DNA from: a virus
Strand: one strand, 5' to 3'
IMG/VR virus record: IMGVR_UViG_3300042292_001231
Coordinates: 21,878-85,877 of that record
DNA: 64,000 nucleotides
Both the position numbers and the translations under genes were made by a program. The notes beneath the pieces were generated by a model that was given only the letters and a program-made list of their open reading frames with translations, made no database searches and was not told where the DNA came from. Below are positions 40,968-50,083 of this stretch, piece by piece (position 1 is the first letter of the stretch; each line of letters starts with the position of its first letter).

Positions 40968-41703
40968 AACATATCTAGCAGAAGCATCTGCCAAAAACCT
41001 TGCTCCATGGCAAGACCCGTCTAATCCAGCATATGTTAATGTCAATGTAAGTGATTACTTTAGAGGAAGTGTAAAGAGGAATAAGAATGGTACTTATTCA
41101 ACTTCTGCGCCTCATGGATATTTTATTTCGTGTCTAAAGTTAGATAATGGTAAGCAATACGTACTACCTGTCAAGTTTTCAATTATGAGTTACTTTGAAA
41201 CTATTTCCGGTGTTGAAAATGGTCTTACTACTCTTCAAGGTTGTCCTGATACAATAAGACATGAAATGGTTATTGACTCAAAGAACTTAACCACCTTAGA
41301 TTATCTTTATACTCAAGTACATTGGAAGCTCAGCATTCAATGTCCTAATCTCAAAACATTTGGAGATGCAAAAACAAAATGTCTTGACTTAGTTCTATAT
41401 GACATTGGTGATGTTCCTCTCAAAGAGGTTCAATATCACGTTGAAGTAATTCATACTATCTATCTTGGATTTGATGCTGCCTATAAAAAACCTGTCTTAT
41501 CAATATTCAAAATCAAAGGACATTGGGTTTCAATAGAACAAAGAACCAGTTTTGACCAATGGAAGTCAGACCCAGATGGTTCTAAAGCTAAAGAATTTGA
41601 TTTAGTATGCAAAATACTAAGCAAGTATGCTAAATCTCGAAACGCCATTGCGTGCCAACGCGAACTAATTGAAAATGACTTGGATGAATACGCAGAGTTC
41701 TAA
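40954..41703 (+). CDS. array A gene 13, LRR-like (LAPW subgroup)
   Basis: 249 aa. Peptide MQSFKTYLAE|A, then KNLAPWQDPSNPAY. LRR-like units LTTLQGCPDTIRHEMVI and LTTLDYLYTQVHWKL. Tail ACQRELIENDLDEYAEF. Last gene, ending 4 nt into a convergent minus-strand gene. Confidence 0.75.
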   Translation: MQSFKTYLAEASAKNLAPWQDPSNPAYVNVNVSDYFRGSVKRNKNGTYSTSAPHGYFISCLKLDNGKQYVLPVKFSIMSYFETISGVENGLTTLQGCPDTIRHEMVIDSKNLTTLDYLYTQVHWKLSIQCPNLKTFGDAKTKCLDLVLYDIGDVPLKEVQYHVEVIHTIYLGFDAAYKKPVLSIFKIKGHWVSIEQRTSFDQWKSDPDGSKAKEFDLVCKILSKYAKSRNAIACQRELIENDLDEYAEF

Positions 41704-41909
41704 GAGTTTAACAAGTTAGTCAAAAAGTCTATCTTAACAGCAAGTTCGAGTTTCTCTGCTTCCATTTTTCCTATTGCATTATTGATATTGTCGAGACCGT
41801 TTACTCTGGCGTAAAAGTTATAGTTTTCTTTAAAAAACCCTAATGATTTTGCGACGAATTCATAATCTTGACTTAGTTTTTCTAAATATTCTGCTGAAAA
41901 GTTATTCAT
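41700..41909 (-). CDS. small hypothetical helical protein
   Basis: 69 aa, mostly helical with heptad-like pattern (AIGKMEAEKLELAVKIDFLTNLL). Convergent with array A gene 13 (4-nt overlap). Six nucleotides from the next minus-strand gene, so co-transcribed with it. Confidence 0.6.
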   Translation of the reverse strand: MNNFSAEYLEKLSQDYEFVAKSLGFFKENYNFYARVNGLDNINNAIGKMEAEKLELAVKIDFLTNLLNS

Positions 41910-41915
41910 GTGTTT

Positions 41916-42227
41916 TTATCCCTCTTTATTTTGATATCTTAAATGTAGTCCACAACTTGCTTTTCCACAAGTTGTTCTATAGCCTCTGTATAATACATAA
42001 GACCGTTTATTGCCACAGAACTGGCATAATGGCATATCATCAATATTATTCAATATGCAATAAATCCGTTCATGAAGTGTAGCTTCTTTTGGAAGAAAAA
42101 GTGTCTCACGTAGAATACTTTCGAATAAGTCAGGGTCAATAGACTCAAGATATTCAGTCTTTCTTGAGTTCAACTTTTTCTTATTAGATACTAATAAAGA
42201 TTGTTCTATTTGAGATTTGATTTCCAT
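41916..42227 (-). CDS. zinc-finger protein, remnant of a homing-endonuclease-type gene
   Basis: 103 aa. The second half MPLCQFCGNKRSYVLYRGYRTTCGKASC is a CxxC...CxxxxC zinc motif preceded by ERIYCILNNI. This arrangement is seen in the N-terminal part of some phage homing-type endonucleases, but the nuclease domain is missing. TATAAATA (minus) lies 7-14 nt before it. Probably a decayed mobile gene between the two arrays. Confidence 0.55.
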   Translation of the reverse strand: MEIKSQIEQSLLVSNKKKLNSRKTEYLESIDPDLFESILRETLFLPKEATLHERIYCILNNIDDMPLCQFCGNKRSYVLYRGYRTTCGKASCGLHLRYQNKEG

Positions 42228-42283
42228 ATACTCTATTTATATGTAGGGTTACATACATATTTCGAGAATTAGAAGGCTCTAAT

Positions 42284-42291
42284 GATAAATA
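42284..42291 (+). promoter_or_regulatory. late promoter of the tail tube gene
   Basis: GATAAATA, 61 nt before the tail tube start. Confidence 0.6.
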
Positions 42292-42351
42292 CTCTCATAT
42301 AGAAATATAATTCTTTATATATATAATTCAATTTCAAAGGAGAGCTTACTT

Positions 42352-42945
42352 ATGGCAACTTTATCACAAACAGGGATACCATTATCTGGTAACGGTATTC
42401 TTCATCCTAAACACCGTAATAGATTTCAAGTTCAATTCGTAGGTATGTTGAACGACGGCACAAACCTAACAAGACAGGTTGTTACATGTAATCGTCCAAC
42501 ATTAACATTTGATGAAGTCCCATTACATCGTTACAATTCAATCTCATTTGTTGCAGGAAAGCATTCTTGGTCAGATTTCCAAGTAACTTTGGAAGATGAC
42601 TTGACAGGTTTAGCATCTTCTGCTGTTCAAGCTCAATTAGAAAGACAACAGCGTTTGATTGGTGCTGACCATGCTTCAGGTCAATTTTTGAATACTGCAG
42701 CGACTGCATCAGGTTACAAATTTGGTGTAGTTCTTCAAATGCTTGATGGTAATGAAGCTATTGCGGAACAATGGAAAATGGAAGGTGCTTGGATAAAAGA
42801 AGCAACTTATGGAGACCTTGACTATTCGTCAGCTGACCAAGTTCAAATCCAATTATCAATCAAATATGACCATGCATGGCAAGAATTGAATAATGGCGTA
42901 GTTGGAACTGATGGTATAAATGCTACAGCTGGTTTCTTGTTGTAA
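42352..42945 (+). CDS. 19: tail tube protein (gp19-like)
   Basis: 197 aa. The pattern HRNRFQVQFVGM..LTRQVVTCNRPTLTFDEVPLHRYNSISFVAGKHSWSDFQVTLEDD fits T4-type tail tube proteins (T4 gp19 is 163 aa). These form the hexameric inner tube through which DNA passes. Start has AAAGGAGAG. A strong terminator follows. Confidence 0.88.
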   Translation: MATLSQTGIPLSGNGILHPKHRNRFQVQFVGMLNDGTNLTRQVVTCNRPTLTFDEVPLHRYNSISFVAGKHSWSDFQVTLEDDLTGLASSAVQAQLERQQRLIGADHASGQFLNTAATASGYKFGVVLQMLDGNEAIAEQWKMEGAWIKEATYGDLDYSSADQVQIQLSIKYDHAWQELNNGVVGTDGINATAGFLL

Positions 42946-42962
42946 GTTTCATACTCATAGAA

Positions 42963-42999
42963 GGGGGGAGAATACCAATAAAGTATTCTCCCCTTTTTT
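42963..42999 (+). terminator. Rho-independent terminator
   Basis: GGGGAGAATAC (42965-42975) pairs with GTATTCTCCCC (42983-42993), then TTTTTT. Confidence 0.95.
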
Positions 43000-43036
43000 G
43001 TTTATATTATTAGTAAATATTAGTTTTCCAAATAAA

Positions 43037-43044
43037 GATAAATA
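43037..43044 (+). promoter_or_regulatory. late promoter for the gp4-gp16-array B unit
   Basis: GATAAATA, 43 nt before the start at 43087. No further promoter or terminator is seen until 55313, so array B would be transcribed from here. Confidence 0.6.
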
Positions 43045-43086
43045 CATTTAGTACATGTATTACCAGAAAACAAGGAACTTATATAA

Positions 43087-44355
43087 ATGTCAGCAATTGA
43101 TTTTAGCAAAATAGTCAGTGGAGCAGGGATACAGCTCGAACAAGCAGCTTATAACAAATTTGGAGCAGCGGTCGACCAGTTTACTCGTGCTCCATTTTCT
43201 GACATGATTACCGCAAGGACTTCGAGTTTTGGAGGTTTAGACCCGCATTTTAGACCAGACCAAAAAGGAATATGGCGACCTGCTAACTATGCGCAGGATT
43301 TAATTACGTATCAACCGAAACATAGGTTTATGTTTCGTGTATTGTTCGAAATGAATCCTAACTTTACTGAACTGATAGGCGGAAGAAAAGACGTATTTCA
43401 ATATGTTATCAAAAATATTGATAGACCTAAATTGAACTTTGATTATGAAGCTGTCAATATGTATAACTATAAGACAAAGGTTTTGAAGACAATCAACCAT
43501 GAACCTTTGTCAATGACGTTGATTGACGATATCGCAGATACTTTTCATGCGTTCTTTGCTGCTTATCTTCGTGCTCATTCACCAGCGGCTCGTTCATGGA
43601 CACCAGAAAAGTCATTAGCTATGATGGAAAGCAGTGGTATGGCTTTTTCCAAATCACGTGACGGAACGCAGATTGACTCTGCTGCGCGAGGTGCTTTACC
43701 TGATGATGCTATCAATCCATTTCGTTCTATTCGTCTTATTCAGTACTTTGGACATGCTACACAATTGAATACTTTTTGGTTTGTCAATCCACGTATCCTT
43801 GACATTTCTTATGACTCTGCTGATAATGAAGGTGGAGATGTTGGTAACCATGCCACTATAAGATTTGATTATGATGCTTTGTCAATTGGACAACCGACAC
43901 AAGTCACAGGTCGTTCAGAATATGCTGCTCCAGGGTCTGATATGTTTAGTCCAGAAATCCCAGTTCAAAACATTGGTTTTCCTTCTCCTCATTGGTACGG
44001 TGATAGTGCCGGTCCTGGAGGATTTGGTGGAGGTGGAGGATGGTTAGGTAATGTGTTATCAGGTGTTGTAGGAGGAGCAGTCAATCAAGTAGCAAGTGGA
44101 ATAGTAGGTAACATCAAAATTCCAATTCTTGGACAAGCAGCACGAAATGTTGTCTTTGGAGCTTCACGTCAGATTACCAATACTACTCGTAATACTTTAT
44201 TTGGTGTAACTGGCGGTTTAAGTTCAGCTATCTCTAACTCAGCATCAAGTGCTGGACGATGGATAAGTGACTCGGTGTCTAACATGGGGAAAACTTCACC
44301 GCCAGTAGGAACTCAAACATCTGATGAAATGTTTAGGAAAATAAGAGAAGAATAA
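43087..44355 (+). CDS. tail tube-fold / baseplate tube-like protein
   Basis: 422 aa. Residues ~70-290 repeat the tube-fold cues: KHRFMFRVLFEMNP, KNIDRPKLNFDYEAVNMYNYKT, SMTLIDDIADTFHAFFAAYLRAHSP, RLIQYFGHATQLNTFWFVNPRI. The C-terminus is Gly/Ser-rich. It is probably a tail tube initiator or baseplate tube protein (gp48/gp54 position) rather than a second tube subunit. Assignment is tentative. Confidence 0.65.
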   Translation: MSAIDFSKIVSGAGIQLEQAAYNKFGAAVDQFTRAPFSDMITARTSSFGGLDPHFRPDQKGIWRPANYAQDLITYQPKHRFMFRVLFEMNPNFTELIGGRKDVFQYVIKNIDRPKLNFDYEAVNMYNYKTKVLKTINHEPLSMTLIDDIADTFHAFFAAYLRAHSPAARSWTPEKSLAMMESSGMAFSKSRDGTQIDSAARGALPDDAINPFRSIRLIQYFGHATQLNTFWFVNPRILDISYDSADNEGGDVGNHATIRFDYDALSIGQPTQVTGRSEYAAPGSDMFSPEIPVQNIGFPSPHWYGDSAGPGGFGGGGGWLGNVLSGVVGGAVNQVASGIVGNIKIPILGQAARNVVFGASRQITNTTRNTLFGVTGGLSSAISNSASSAGRWISDSVSNMGKTSPPVGTQTSDEMFRKIREE

Positions 44356-44359
44356 GATT

Positions 44360-44935
44360 ATGGCTCAAGGTCGTTTTATTCCGCGCAATCCTCAAAAGTA
44401 TTTTGGAAATGCTGCTCAAATCTTCTTTCGTTCTTCATGGGAACTAACTGTCATGAAGTTCTTTGATAGTTCTATAAGTGTTACTAGATGGAATAGTGAA
44501 GAAGTTGCAATACCTTACATTTCTCCAAAAGATGGACGAGTCCATCGGTATTATCCTGACTTTATGTTTGAGATGATAAATACAAATCAAGAAGTTGAAA
44601 GATGGATAGTTGAAGTAAAACCGTTGAAAGAAGCAAGTGCTGAACATGCTAAGTCAGCTTATGATAGAGTTGCACTTATGGTCAATGAAGCGAAGTGGAT
44701 TGCCGCTGAAAGGTTTTGCCAGGTCAATGGAATGAAATTCAAGGTCATCACTGAAGTTGATATCTATCGAATGATGCCACGAACTGCAAAGAAGAAAGCA
44801 CCAAAAGTCAAAAAGCTAGCTGCCAATGGAACTAAGAAACCTGTAGCACCAAGAAAACCGAAAACTGCAAGTAAGACATCTATAACAAGAGCGCCAACAA
44901 ATGATAAAAGAAAATCTAAAAAAACATCCGCTTGA
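44360..44935 (+). CDS. 4: head-completion nuclease (gp4/gp50-like)
   Basis: 191 aa. FRSSWELTVMKFFDSSISVTRWNSEE...IPYISPKDGRVHRYYPDFMFEM..ERWIVEVKPLKE closely follows T4 gp4 (IYRSSWELKYMKYL..., YVSPVDGKVHRYFVDF, YLVEIKPF). The SWE, Asp of PDF and ExK are the restriction-endonuclease-fold active residues. It helps finish the packaged head and is longer by a Lys/Ala/Pro tail than T4 gp4 (150 aa). A four-nt gap from the upstream gene shows coupling. Confidence 0.9.
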   Translation: MAQGRFIPRNPQKYFGNAAQIFFRSSWELTVMKFFDSSISVTRWNSEEVAIPYISPKDGRVHRYYPDFMFEMINTNQEVERWIVEVKPLKEASAEHAKSAYDRVALMVNEAKWIAAERFCQVNGMKFKVITEVDIYRMMPRTAKKKAPKVKKLAANGTKKPVAPRKPKTASKTSITRAPTNDKRKSKKTSA

Positions 44936-45374
44936 AGATATCTTCAACATTGAACCAGGTTCAACTTATGATATGACTACAAGTTCATCATCTTCATATG
45001 AAGATGATATGATTGCTGTTCCTCAACAAACGGTTGCCCAATCATATCAAGATGATGCAGAAGATATTGATATCAACAATAAGATTGAGAGTATTTTTGA
45101 AGCTGCTATGGATGCTTATGAAAACCAAACAGCACTTACTGAAATAGTAGAACCTCGATATGCTGCAAGGAATGCAGAAGTGGCGGCACAGTACCTCAAT
45201 ACTGCGTTGAATGCAACGGCTCTTAAAGCAAGAACTAAAAATGACAAAAGAAAGACTGCTCCATTTATTCCATTTGGAAATAATACAAATATTTCTGGGA
45301 ACAACATCGTTGTCGCGGATAGAAATCAGATATTAGAAATGTTACGTAACAAAAACAAGGATTCGTTAGACTAA
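44901..45374 (+). CDS. 16: terminase small subunit (gp16-like)
   Basis: 157 aa. A disordered, acidic N-terminus (MIKENLKKHPLEDIF..., SSSSSYEDD) leads to a helical middle (IESIFEAAMDAYENQTALTEI..RYAARNAEVAAQYLNTAL) and a short C-terminal strand region. This fits the size and layout of T4 gp16 (164 aa), which forms rings and stimulates the large terminase. Overlaps gp4 by 35 nt and array B gene 1 by 1 nt (TAATG). Its natural partner gp17 is displaced 10 kb downstream by array B. Confidence 0.65.
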   Translation: MIKENLKKHPLEDIFNIEPGSTYDMTTSSSSSYEDDMIAVPQQTVAQSYQDDAEDIDINNKIESIFEAAMDAYENQTALTEIVEPRYAARNAEVAAQYLNTALNATALKARTKNDKRKTAPFIPFGNNTNISGNNIVVADRNQILEMLRNKNKDSLD

Positions 45375-46051
45375 TGAAAATAAAAGAATTATTTGAAACA
45401 TCAAGTACTCAACAAATGACTAATCCAGAAGTCCGTGAGTTAATTCAATACTGGGTTGATAAGGGTTGGCTAAAGGAAGGTTTTAACAATGGTGATTCTA
45501 TACATGGTTTCCAAGTAGCTTCTGATGGTTCTGCTGAACGTAAACTTGATAAGCTAGAAATAGTGAATGAAATGCTAACTCCTGAAGGAACCTTTCCGTT
45601 CAAGTTATCTCGTGCTAAGTATGTCGCAGTTAGAGCAAATAATCTTTCTTCGTTCAAAAACTTTCCTGAACAAATTGAACATCGAATTTCTGGCAATCTT
45701 TTGTGTCTTGACATGTTAGCACCTAGCTTCCCTCATCTTACATCTTTAGAAGGATGTCCAAAATACTGTAGAGGTCACGCGAGATTATCACGAGCAAAAA
45801 ATCTATCATATGCTAACGTTCATAAACATATCTTAGCTGCAGATGTGATTTCTATAAATGAAGAATATGTTGGCCCAATGTTAGGATTTCTAAAGATAGT
45901 CAATCTTAAAGAAATTAGACACTTATATTCAGAAAATGGAAAATTAGCTGAAGCAGCAGAGATTATCAATGAGTATCTACCAAAAGGAGATTCTGTTGCA
46001 TGCCAACGAAAACTAATTGAAAATGATTTAGACGAGTACGCGGAGTTTTAA
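45374..46051 (+). CDS. array B gene 1, LRR-like
   Basis: 225 aa. Peptide MKIKELFE|T. LRR-like units LSSFKNFPEQIEHRIS and LTSLEGCPKYCRGHARL. Module YANVHKHILAADVISI..PMLGFLKIVNL. Tail ACQRKLIENDLDEYAEF. Confidence 0.75.
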   Translation: MKIKELFETSSTQQMTNPEVRELIQYWVDKGWLKEGFNNGDSIHGFQVASDGSAERKLDKLEIVNEMLTPEGTFPFKLSRAKYVAVRANNLSSFKNFPEQIEHRISGNLLCLDMLAPSFPHLTSLEGCPKYCRGHARLSRAKNLSYANVHKHILAADVISINEEYVGPMLGFLKIVNLKEIRHLYSENGKLAEAAEIINEYLPKGDSVACQRKLIENDLDEYAEF

Positions 46052-46722
46052 TGAAAATTAAAGAACTATTATCAGAAGATACTGTCAAAGAATGCACATT
46101 AGAATGCGTTTATTATTTTCCATTTACAGTTAACGGTTATGATAAACTTTCTAAAACATTGATTAGAAAAGCTGTATATAATCTTTTAAAAGGATTTAAA
46201 TACTCAATAGAGAATGTTAGCGAACACTCATTCAATATCAAAATAAAAAGTCCTGATAGTAATTTGCTAAAATCAAAAGCAAATCAATTCAAGTTTCATG
46301 ATAAAGTAATGGAAGCTGTTTGTGATGCTATTGGTGAAAATTATATTGACGTTATCAATAATCAGTTATTTCAAGTATTTTGTAATATCTATAGTAACTA
46401 TATCCCAACTTTTCCGGTTGAATGTGAGTTCTTTAAATTGACAATAACTCCAGATATCAAATTTACTGGAATACATAAAGTATTAGATTGTTTCCAATTA
46501 CAATTAAATGACTTTCATAATTTCAAAGGTGGGGGCTTATTAAGTTTATTGAAACTTAACCCGTCAACTACAGTAAGACTTAGTATAAACGGAAAAATGT
46601 ACCCGGAATTAGCTAGTGCTTGGAACATTATTCAAACATATTTATCATCAAAAAATCGTGATCTCGTTGCATGTCAACGAAAACTAATTGAAAAGGATTT
46701 AGACGAGTACGCAGAACTATGA
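46051..46722 (+). CDS. array B gene 2, alpha/beta type
   Basis: 223 aa. Peptide MKIKELLSE|D. Body CTLECVYYFPFTVNG...FNIKIKSPDSNLLKS is clearly related to gene 13 (LECCYYFPGN..IIDPDSNWLKS). GGGLLSLLKLNPS. Tail ACQRKLIEKDLDEYAEL. Confidence 0.75.
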   Translation: MKIKELLSEDTVKECTLECVYYFPFTVNGYDKLSKTLIRKAVYNLLKGFKYSIENVSEHSFNIKIKSPDSNLLKSKANQFKFHDKVMEAVCDAIGENYIDVINNQLFQVFCNIYSNYIPTFPVECEFFKLTITPDIKFTGIHKVLDCFQLQLNDFHNFKGGGLLSLLKLNPSTTVRLSINGKMYPELASAWNIIQTYLSSKNRDLVACQRKLIEKDLDEYAEL

Positions 46723-47435
46723 AAATACGAGAACTACTTCAAGAAGCACCTAAAGTTTCAGAAGAAACAAAACGAGTTAGAGCCATTATTAAACAATGGC
46801 GAGAAGAAATAAAAGCTAATCCGCAATTTTCAGAATCTGCTTTTGGTCACTTCGAGCTAACCCCAGATAATCATCTTATTCATAAAGGACGAGCATTAGT
46901 AATTCGAAACTACATGTTAGATGAAAATGGAGAATTACCAATCAAAATCCATAGTTGTTATAAGTTATCAGTTGGAACTCCAAAAATTAAGTCATTCAAA
47001 AACTTTCCTAATGAAATACTTAGAGATTATAGAAATAAAGTAGGATTTGGAAGATTTGATTGGTCACTTAACTTTGGAGGGGTTTATTCAAATGATGAAC
47101 GATATGATCATATCACTTCGTTAGAAGGAATTACTCCAGAAGTTCAGGGTGGTATTGATATGAGCATGCTAGAAAAAGTGAATTTTTCTAATGTTGATAA
47201 GTATATCAAAAGTTGTTCTGTTGTTGCTATTGACCGTGATTATGTTGGCCCATTACTAAGTTTTCTGAAAATACCAAACTTGCAAAAAATTAATGGTCCA
47301 ACATTACAAAATGCTACAACTAATAAAGAAAAAGCTTGTGCTATTGTTACTGAACATTTAAAAGGTAAAAGAAACATCATTGAGTGCCAACGAGAACTAA
47401 TTGAAAAGGATTTAGACGAGTACGCAGAACTATGA
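46719..47435 (+). CDS. array B gene 3, LRR-like
   Basis: 238 aa. Peptide MKIRELLQE|A. Core INSCY-like HSCYKLSVGTPKIKSFKNFPNEI, ITSLEGITPEVQGGIDM. PLLSFLKIPNLQ. Tail ECQRELIEKDLDEYAEL. Confidence 0.75.
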   Translation: MKIRELLQEAPKVSEETKRVRAIIKQWREEIKANPQFSESAFGHFELTPDNHLIHKGRALVIRNYMLDENGELPIKIHSCYKLSVGTPKIKSFKNFPNEILRDYRNKVGFGRFDWSLNFGGVYSNDERYDHITSLEGITPEVQGGIDMSMLEKVNFSNVDKYIKSCSVVAIDRDYVGPLLSFLKIPNLQKINGPTLQNATTNKEKACAIVTEHLKGKRNIIECQRELIEKDLDEYAEL

Positions 47436-48124
47436 AAATTGGAGAGTTGTTAAATGAAGCAGTAAAGAAGCATCCGGAAGAATTTGCTATCATGGCTAAG
47501 ATACATAAATGGCGAACCAAAATTGCTTCTGAAAAAGCTGCAACATATTCTTCATGGTATCCACCATTCGGAAAATATAAAATAGTTCCATATAAAGGTG
47601 GAGGTTATGGTGTAGAGCATTTGAGCGAAAATCTAAAACTTTATGAATGGATGTTTGAGAACGGAGAGCTTCCATTCAAGTTTATATCATGTATTTCACT
47701 TGATGTTTATGGTGTTAATGCAATGACAACGTTTAAAAACTTTCCAGATAAAGTTCTTAATAATAGTAATGGCACAATGCTGAACATATTCGGAGTTAAT
47801 AGCACAATGAAAGGGCCTAATATTCATTCATTAGAAGGTGTGCCTCGACATATTAATGGTTCCGCAGATTTTTCTCATTTTCCGAAACTATCTTTTGCAA
47901 ATGTTCATAAACATATCGATTATGTTGAAGGTGTTAAATTTCCATATCCGTATAAAGGTCCTATTCTTGGATTTCTAAAGATAAATGGATTGAGTTCAGT
48001 TACAGACCATGGTGATAAGTGGCAACAGATACTAAATAAACATTTAGCAAGTTCTAAACGAGATGCCATTGCATGTCAACGCGAATTGATTGAAAAAGAT
48101 TTAGACGAGTACGCGGAGTTTTAA
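47432..48124 (+). CDS. array B gene 4, LRR-like
   Basis: 230 aa. Peptide MKIGELLNE|A. MTTFKNFPDKVLNNS, IHSLEGVPRHINGSADF, FANVHKHIDYVEGV. PILGFLKINGLS. Tail ACQRELIEKDLDEYAEF. Confidence 0.75.
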   Translation: MKIGELLNEAVKKHPEEFAIMAKIHKWRTKIASEKAATYSSWYPPFGKYKIVPYKGGGYGVEHLSENLKLYEWMFENGELPFKFISCISLDVYGVNAMTTFKNFPDKVLNNSNGTMLNIFGVNSTMKGPNIHSLEGVPRHINGSADFSHFPKLSFANVHKHIDYVEGVKFPYPYKGPILGFLKINGLSSVTDHGDKWQQILNKHLASSKRDAIACQRELIEKDLDEYAEF

Positions 48125-48789
48125 TGAAAATACAAGAACTATTTGAACAAACATCTAGTAATCAACAAATGTCTAAGGATGAAGTACTTGCTATTATTGA
48201 TGAATGGCGAAGTTGGCAAACTTTTCCGCATGATTACTATGACAAATTTGTAGTCGCTAAAGATGGAACAGTTTCATGCAATATGCCAAAATTTCAAATT
48301 ACGGAAAGAATGCTAACGCCAGAAGGAACTCTTCCATTCAAGATTACCCGAGCTAAATGTATTCACGTTTATACGTCTGCACTTTCTTCATTCAAAAACT
48401 TTCCAGAGTATATTGAAACTCCTAAAAGCTCAAAGATTGATGCTCTAAAATTAGAGGGAGTAAATTTCCCTAAGCTTACTTCTTTAGAAAGTATTCCAAA
48501 GTATTCCAAAGGAGTATTGAATTTATGGGAAGCTCAAAATTTATCATTCGCTAATGTTCATAACCATATCTTAGAAGCTGATAAGATTTATATTTCTGGG
48601 AATAAGCCAAGTCCGATATTAGGATTTTTGAAAATCAAAAACCTTAAAACTGTTTGGATATCAAGTGAAAGTATTGACGATTTCGAAAGAGCAATTGATA
48701 TTCTCAATGAATTCTTACCTAATGGCAACACCATTGCGTGCCAACGAAAACTAATTGAAAATGACTTAGACGAGTATGCGGAGTTTTAA
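48124..48789 (+). CDS. array B gene 5, LRR-like
   Basis: 221 aa. Peptide MKIQELFE|Q. Close to gene 1 (LTPEGTLPFKITRAKCIHV vs LTPEGTFPFKLSRAKYVAV). LSSFKNFPEYIET, LTSLESIPKYSKGVLNL. Tail ACQRKLIENDLDEYAEF. Confidence 0.75.
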   Translation: MKIQELFEQTSSNQQMSKDEVLAIIDEWRSWQTFPHDYYDKFVVAKDGTVSCNMPKFQITERMLTPEGTLPFKITRAKCIHVYTSALSSFKNFPEYIETPKSSKIDALKLEGVNFPKLTSLESIPKYSKGVLNLWEAQNLSFANVHNHILEADKIYISGNKPSPILGFLKIKNLKTVWISSESIDDFERAIDILNEFLPNGNTIACQRKLIENDLDEYAEF

Positions 48790-49430
48790 TGAAAATAAAA
48801 GAATTGTTTGAACAGGAAGAAGAACAAATACCATATAAAGTAGCAGAGCAATTGAGAATGCTTACTCAAGGTACTATCAATCTAAATAAAATGGGCATAT
48901 TATATGCTAATTCTAAATTAGACTTATCGCAATCTGATACGGCATTTGGAGCTTTCGCTGATAAAGTTGAAAATGGATATGAACTAAAATATAAACTTGA
49001 CGTAGTATTAGGTGATTTTGATATTGAAGATAGACAAATAGTTTCATTCAAAAACTTTCCAAACTCGGTTCATGGTGCTGTAAATTGTTATAAAAATAAT
49101 ATTACTTCACTTGAAGGTGCTCCTTATAATATAAGTGGTTCTTTAGATTTGATTGATAATCCTATCACTTCATTCAAAGATATTCATAAACATATTCAGA
49201 GTTGCAGTAAGATTTATGTTCCTGTATCAGTTCAATCAAACTTATTAGGTGTATTGAAGATGAAAAATATTCCTTTACTTTCTACTGCTTCAACTGATAG
49301 ATGGAAAGAAGGTTATAATACTTTATTAAAAGCTATATCTATCATAAATAGTTATCAAACAGCCAATGATTGGATTGCATGTCAACGAAAACTAATTGAA
49401 AACGACCTGGACGAGTACGCAGAATTATGA
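48789..49430 (+). CDS. array B gene 6, LRR-like
   Basis: 213 aa. Peptide MKIKELFE|Q. Units IVSFKNFPNSVHGAVNC, ITSLEGAPYNISGSLDL, ITSFKDIHKHIQ, the clearest regular LRR-like repeat in the arrays. Tail ACQRKLIENDLDEYAEL. Confidence 0.75.
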   Translation: MKIKELFEQEEEQIPYKVAEQLRMLTQGTINLNKMGILYANSKLDLSQSDTAFGAFADKVENGYELKYKLDVVLGDFDIEDRQIVSFKNFPNSVHGAVNCYKNNITSLEGAPYNISGSLDLIDNPITSFKDIHKHIQSCSKIYVPVSVQSNLLGVLKMKNIPLLSTASTDRWKEGYNTLLKAISIINSYQTANDWIACQRKLIENDLDEYAEL

Positions 49431-50083
49431 AAATATCAGAATTATTAAATGAAGCAACAAGTAATAGAACCGATACTTTTGAAATAAAGTTATCGTTTGA
49501 AACACATTTTGCACCAAAAGTAATTGCTATTCGAGATGCTTTGATTAAAGCTAATCTTACTGGCGTAAAAGTTAAACTTGTCGATAAACCATCATCAAGT
49601 AACCAAGTACGAATAACTTTGAACGGAAAACTTCCATTCAACAAAACTAATATTGAACATCAATTAGAAAGAGTTCGCGAAGTAGTCGAAAGCTTTAACA
49701 AAATCGATAAAAGCCCTTATAACGAAGGTTCATCATTTCCTATTGTCTTTATTGACAATATGCCAAATAGCCCAATTGAATGGCCGGTTATCTATTTGAA
49801 CTCAAATAGTAATACAGCTCTTTCATTAGCAGGTGTTGATAAACTTATTAAAGCAGATGAATTATTTAGAATTGAATATGCTAATATGATTAGCGATAGT
49901 GTTGTAGGGTTATTGAAAATCAAAGGCAAACTCATTCTAAATAATGCAGATTGGGGTAATAAGTTTAAAACTGTTGAATGGGTTAAAATTATTACTAGTT
50001 ATAGAAAATCAGAAAATCAAGATATAGTTGCATGTCAACGTGAAATGATTGAACAAGACTTAGACGAATACGCGGAATTTTAA
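49427..50083 (+). CDS. array B gene 7, alpha/beta type
   Basis: 218 aa. Peptide MKISELLNE|A. FEIKLSFETHFAPKVIAIRDALIKANLTG, then VRITLNGKLPF. SLAGVDKLIKADELFRIEY. Tail ACQREMIEQDLDEYAEF. Confidence 0.75.
   Translation: MKISELLNEATSNRTDTFEIKLSFETHFAPKVIAIRDALIKANLTGVKVKLVDKPSSSNQVRITLNGKLPFNKTNIEHQLERVREVVESFNKIDKSPYNEGSSFPIVFIDNMPNSPIEWPVIYLNSNSNTALSLAGVDKLIKADELFRIEYANMISDSVVGLLKIKGKLILNNADWGNKFKTVEWVKIITSYRKSENQDIVACQREMIEQDLDEYAEF

Larger units (their letters stand above)
32879..41703 (+). repeat. array A: 13 tandem paralogous genes
   Basis: Thirteen genes with no intergenic space. Shared features are a 10-12-residue N-terminal targeting-like peptide, a variable middle, and a C-terminal module with (G)LLSLLKI and CQRELIExDLDEYAEF/L. 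Neighbouring genes overlap by 14, 4 or 1 nt, and each junction carries a near-identical 45-60-bp direct repeat. Six proteins are LRR-like (32879, 34835, 35500, 38159, 39571, 40954). Seven are of the alpha/beta type (33504, 34162, 36164, 36855, 37504, 38940, 40308). Confidence 0.9.
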
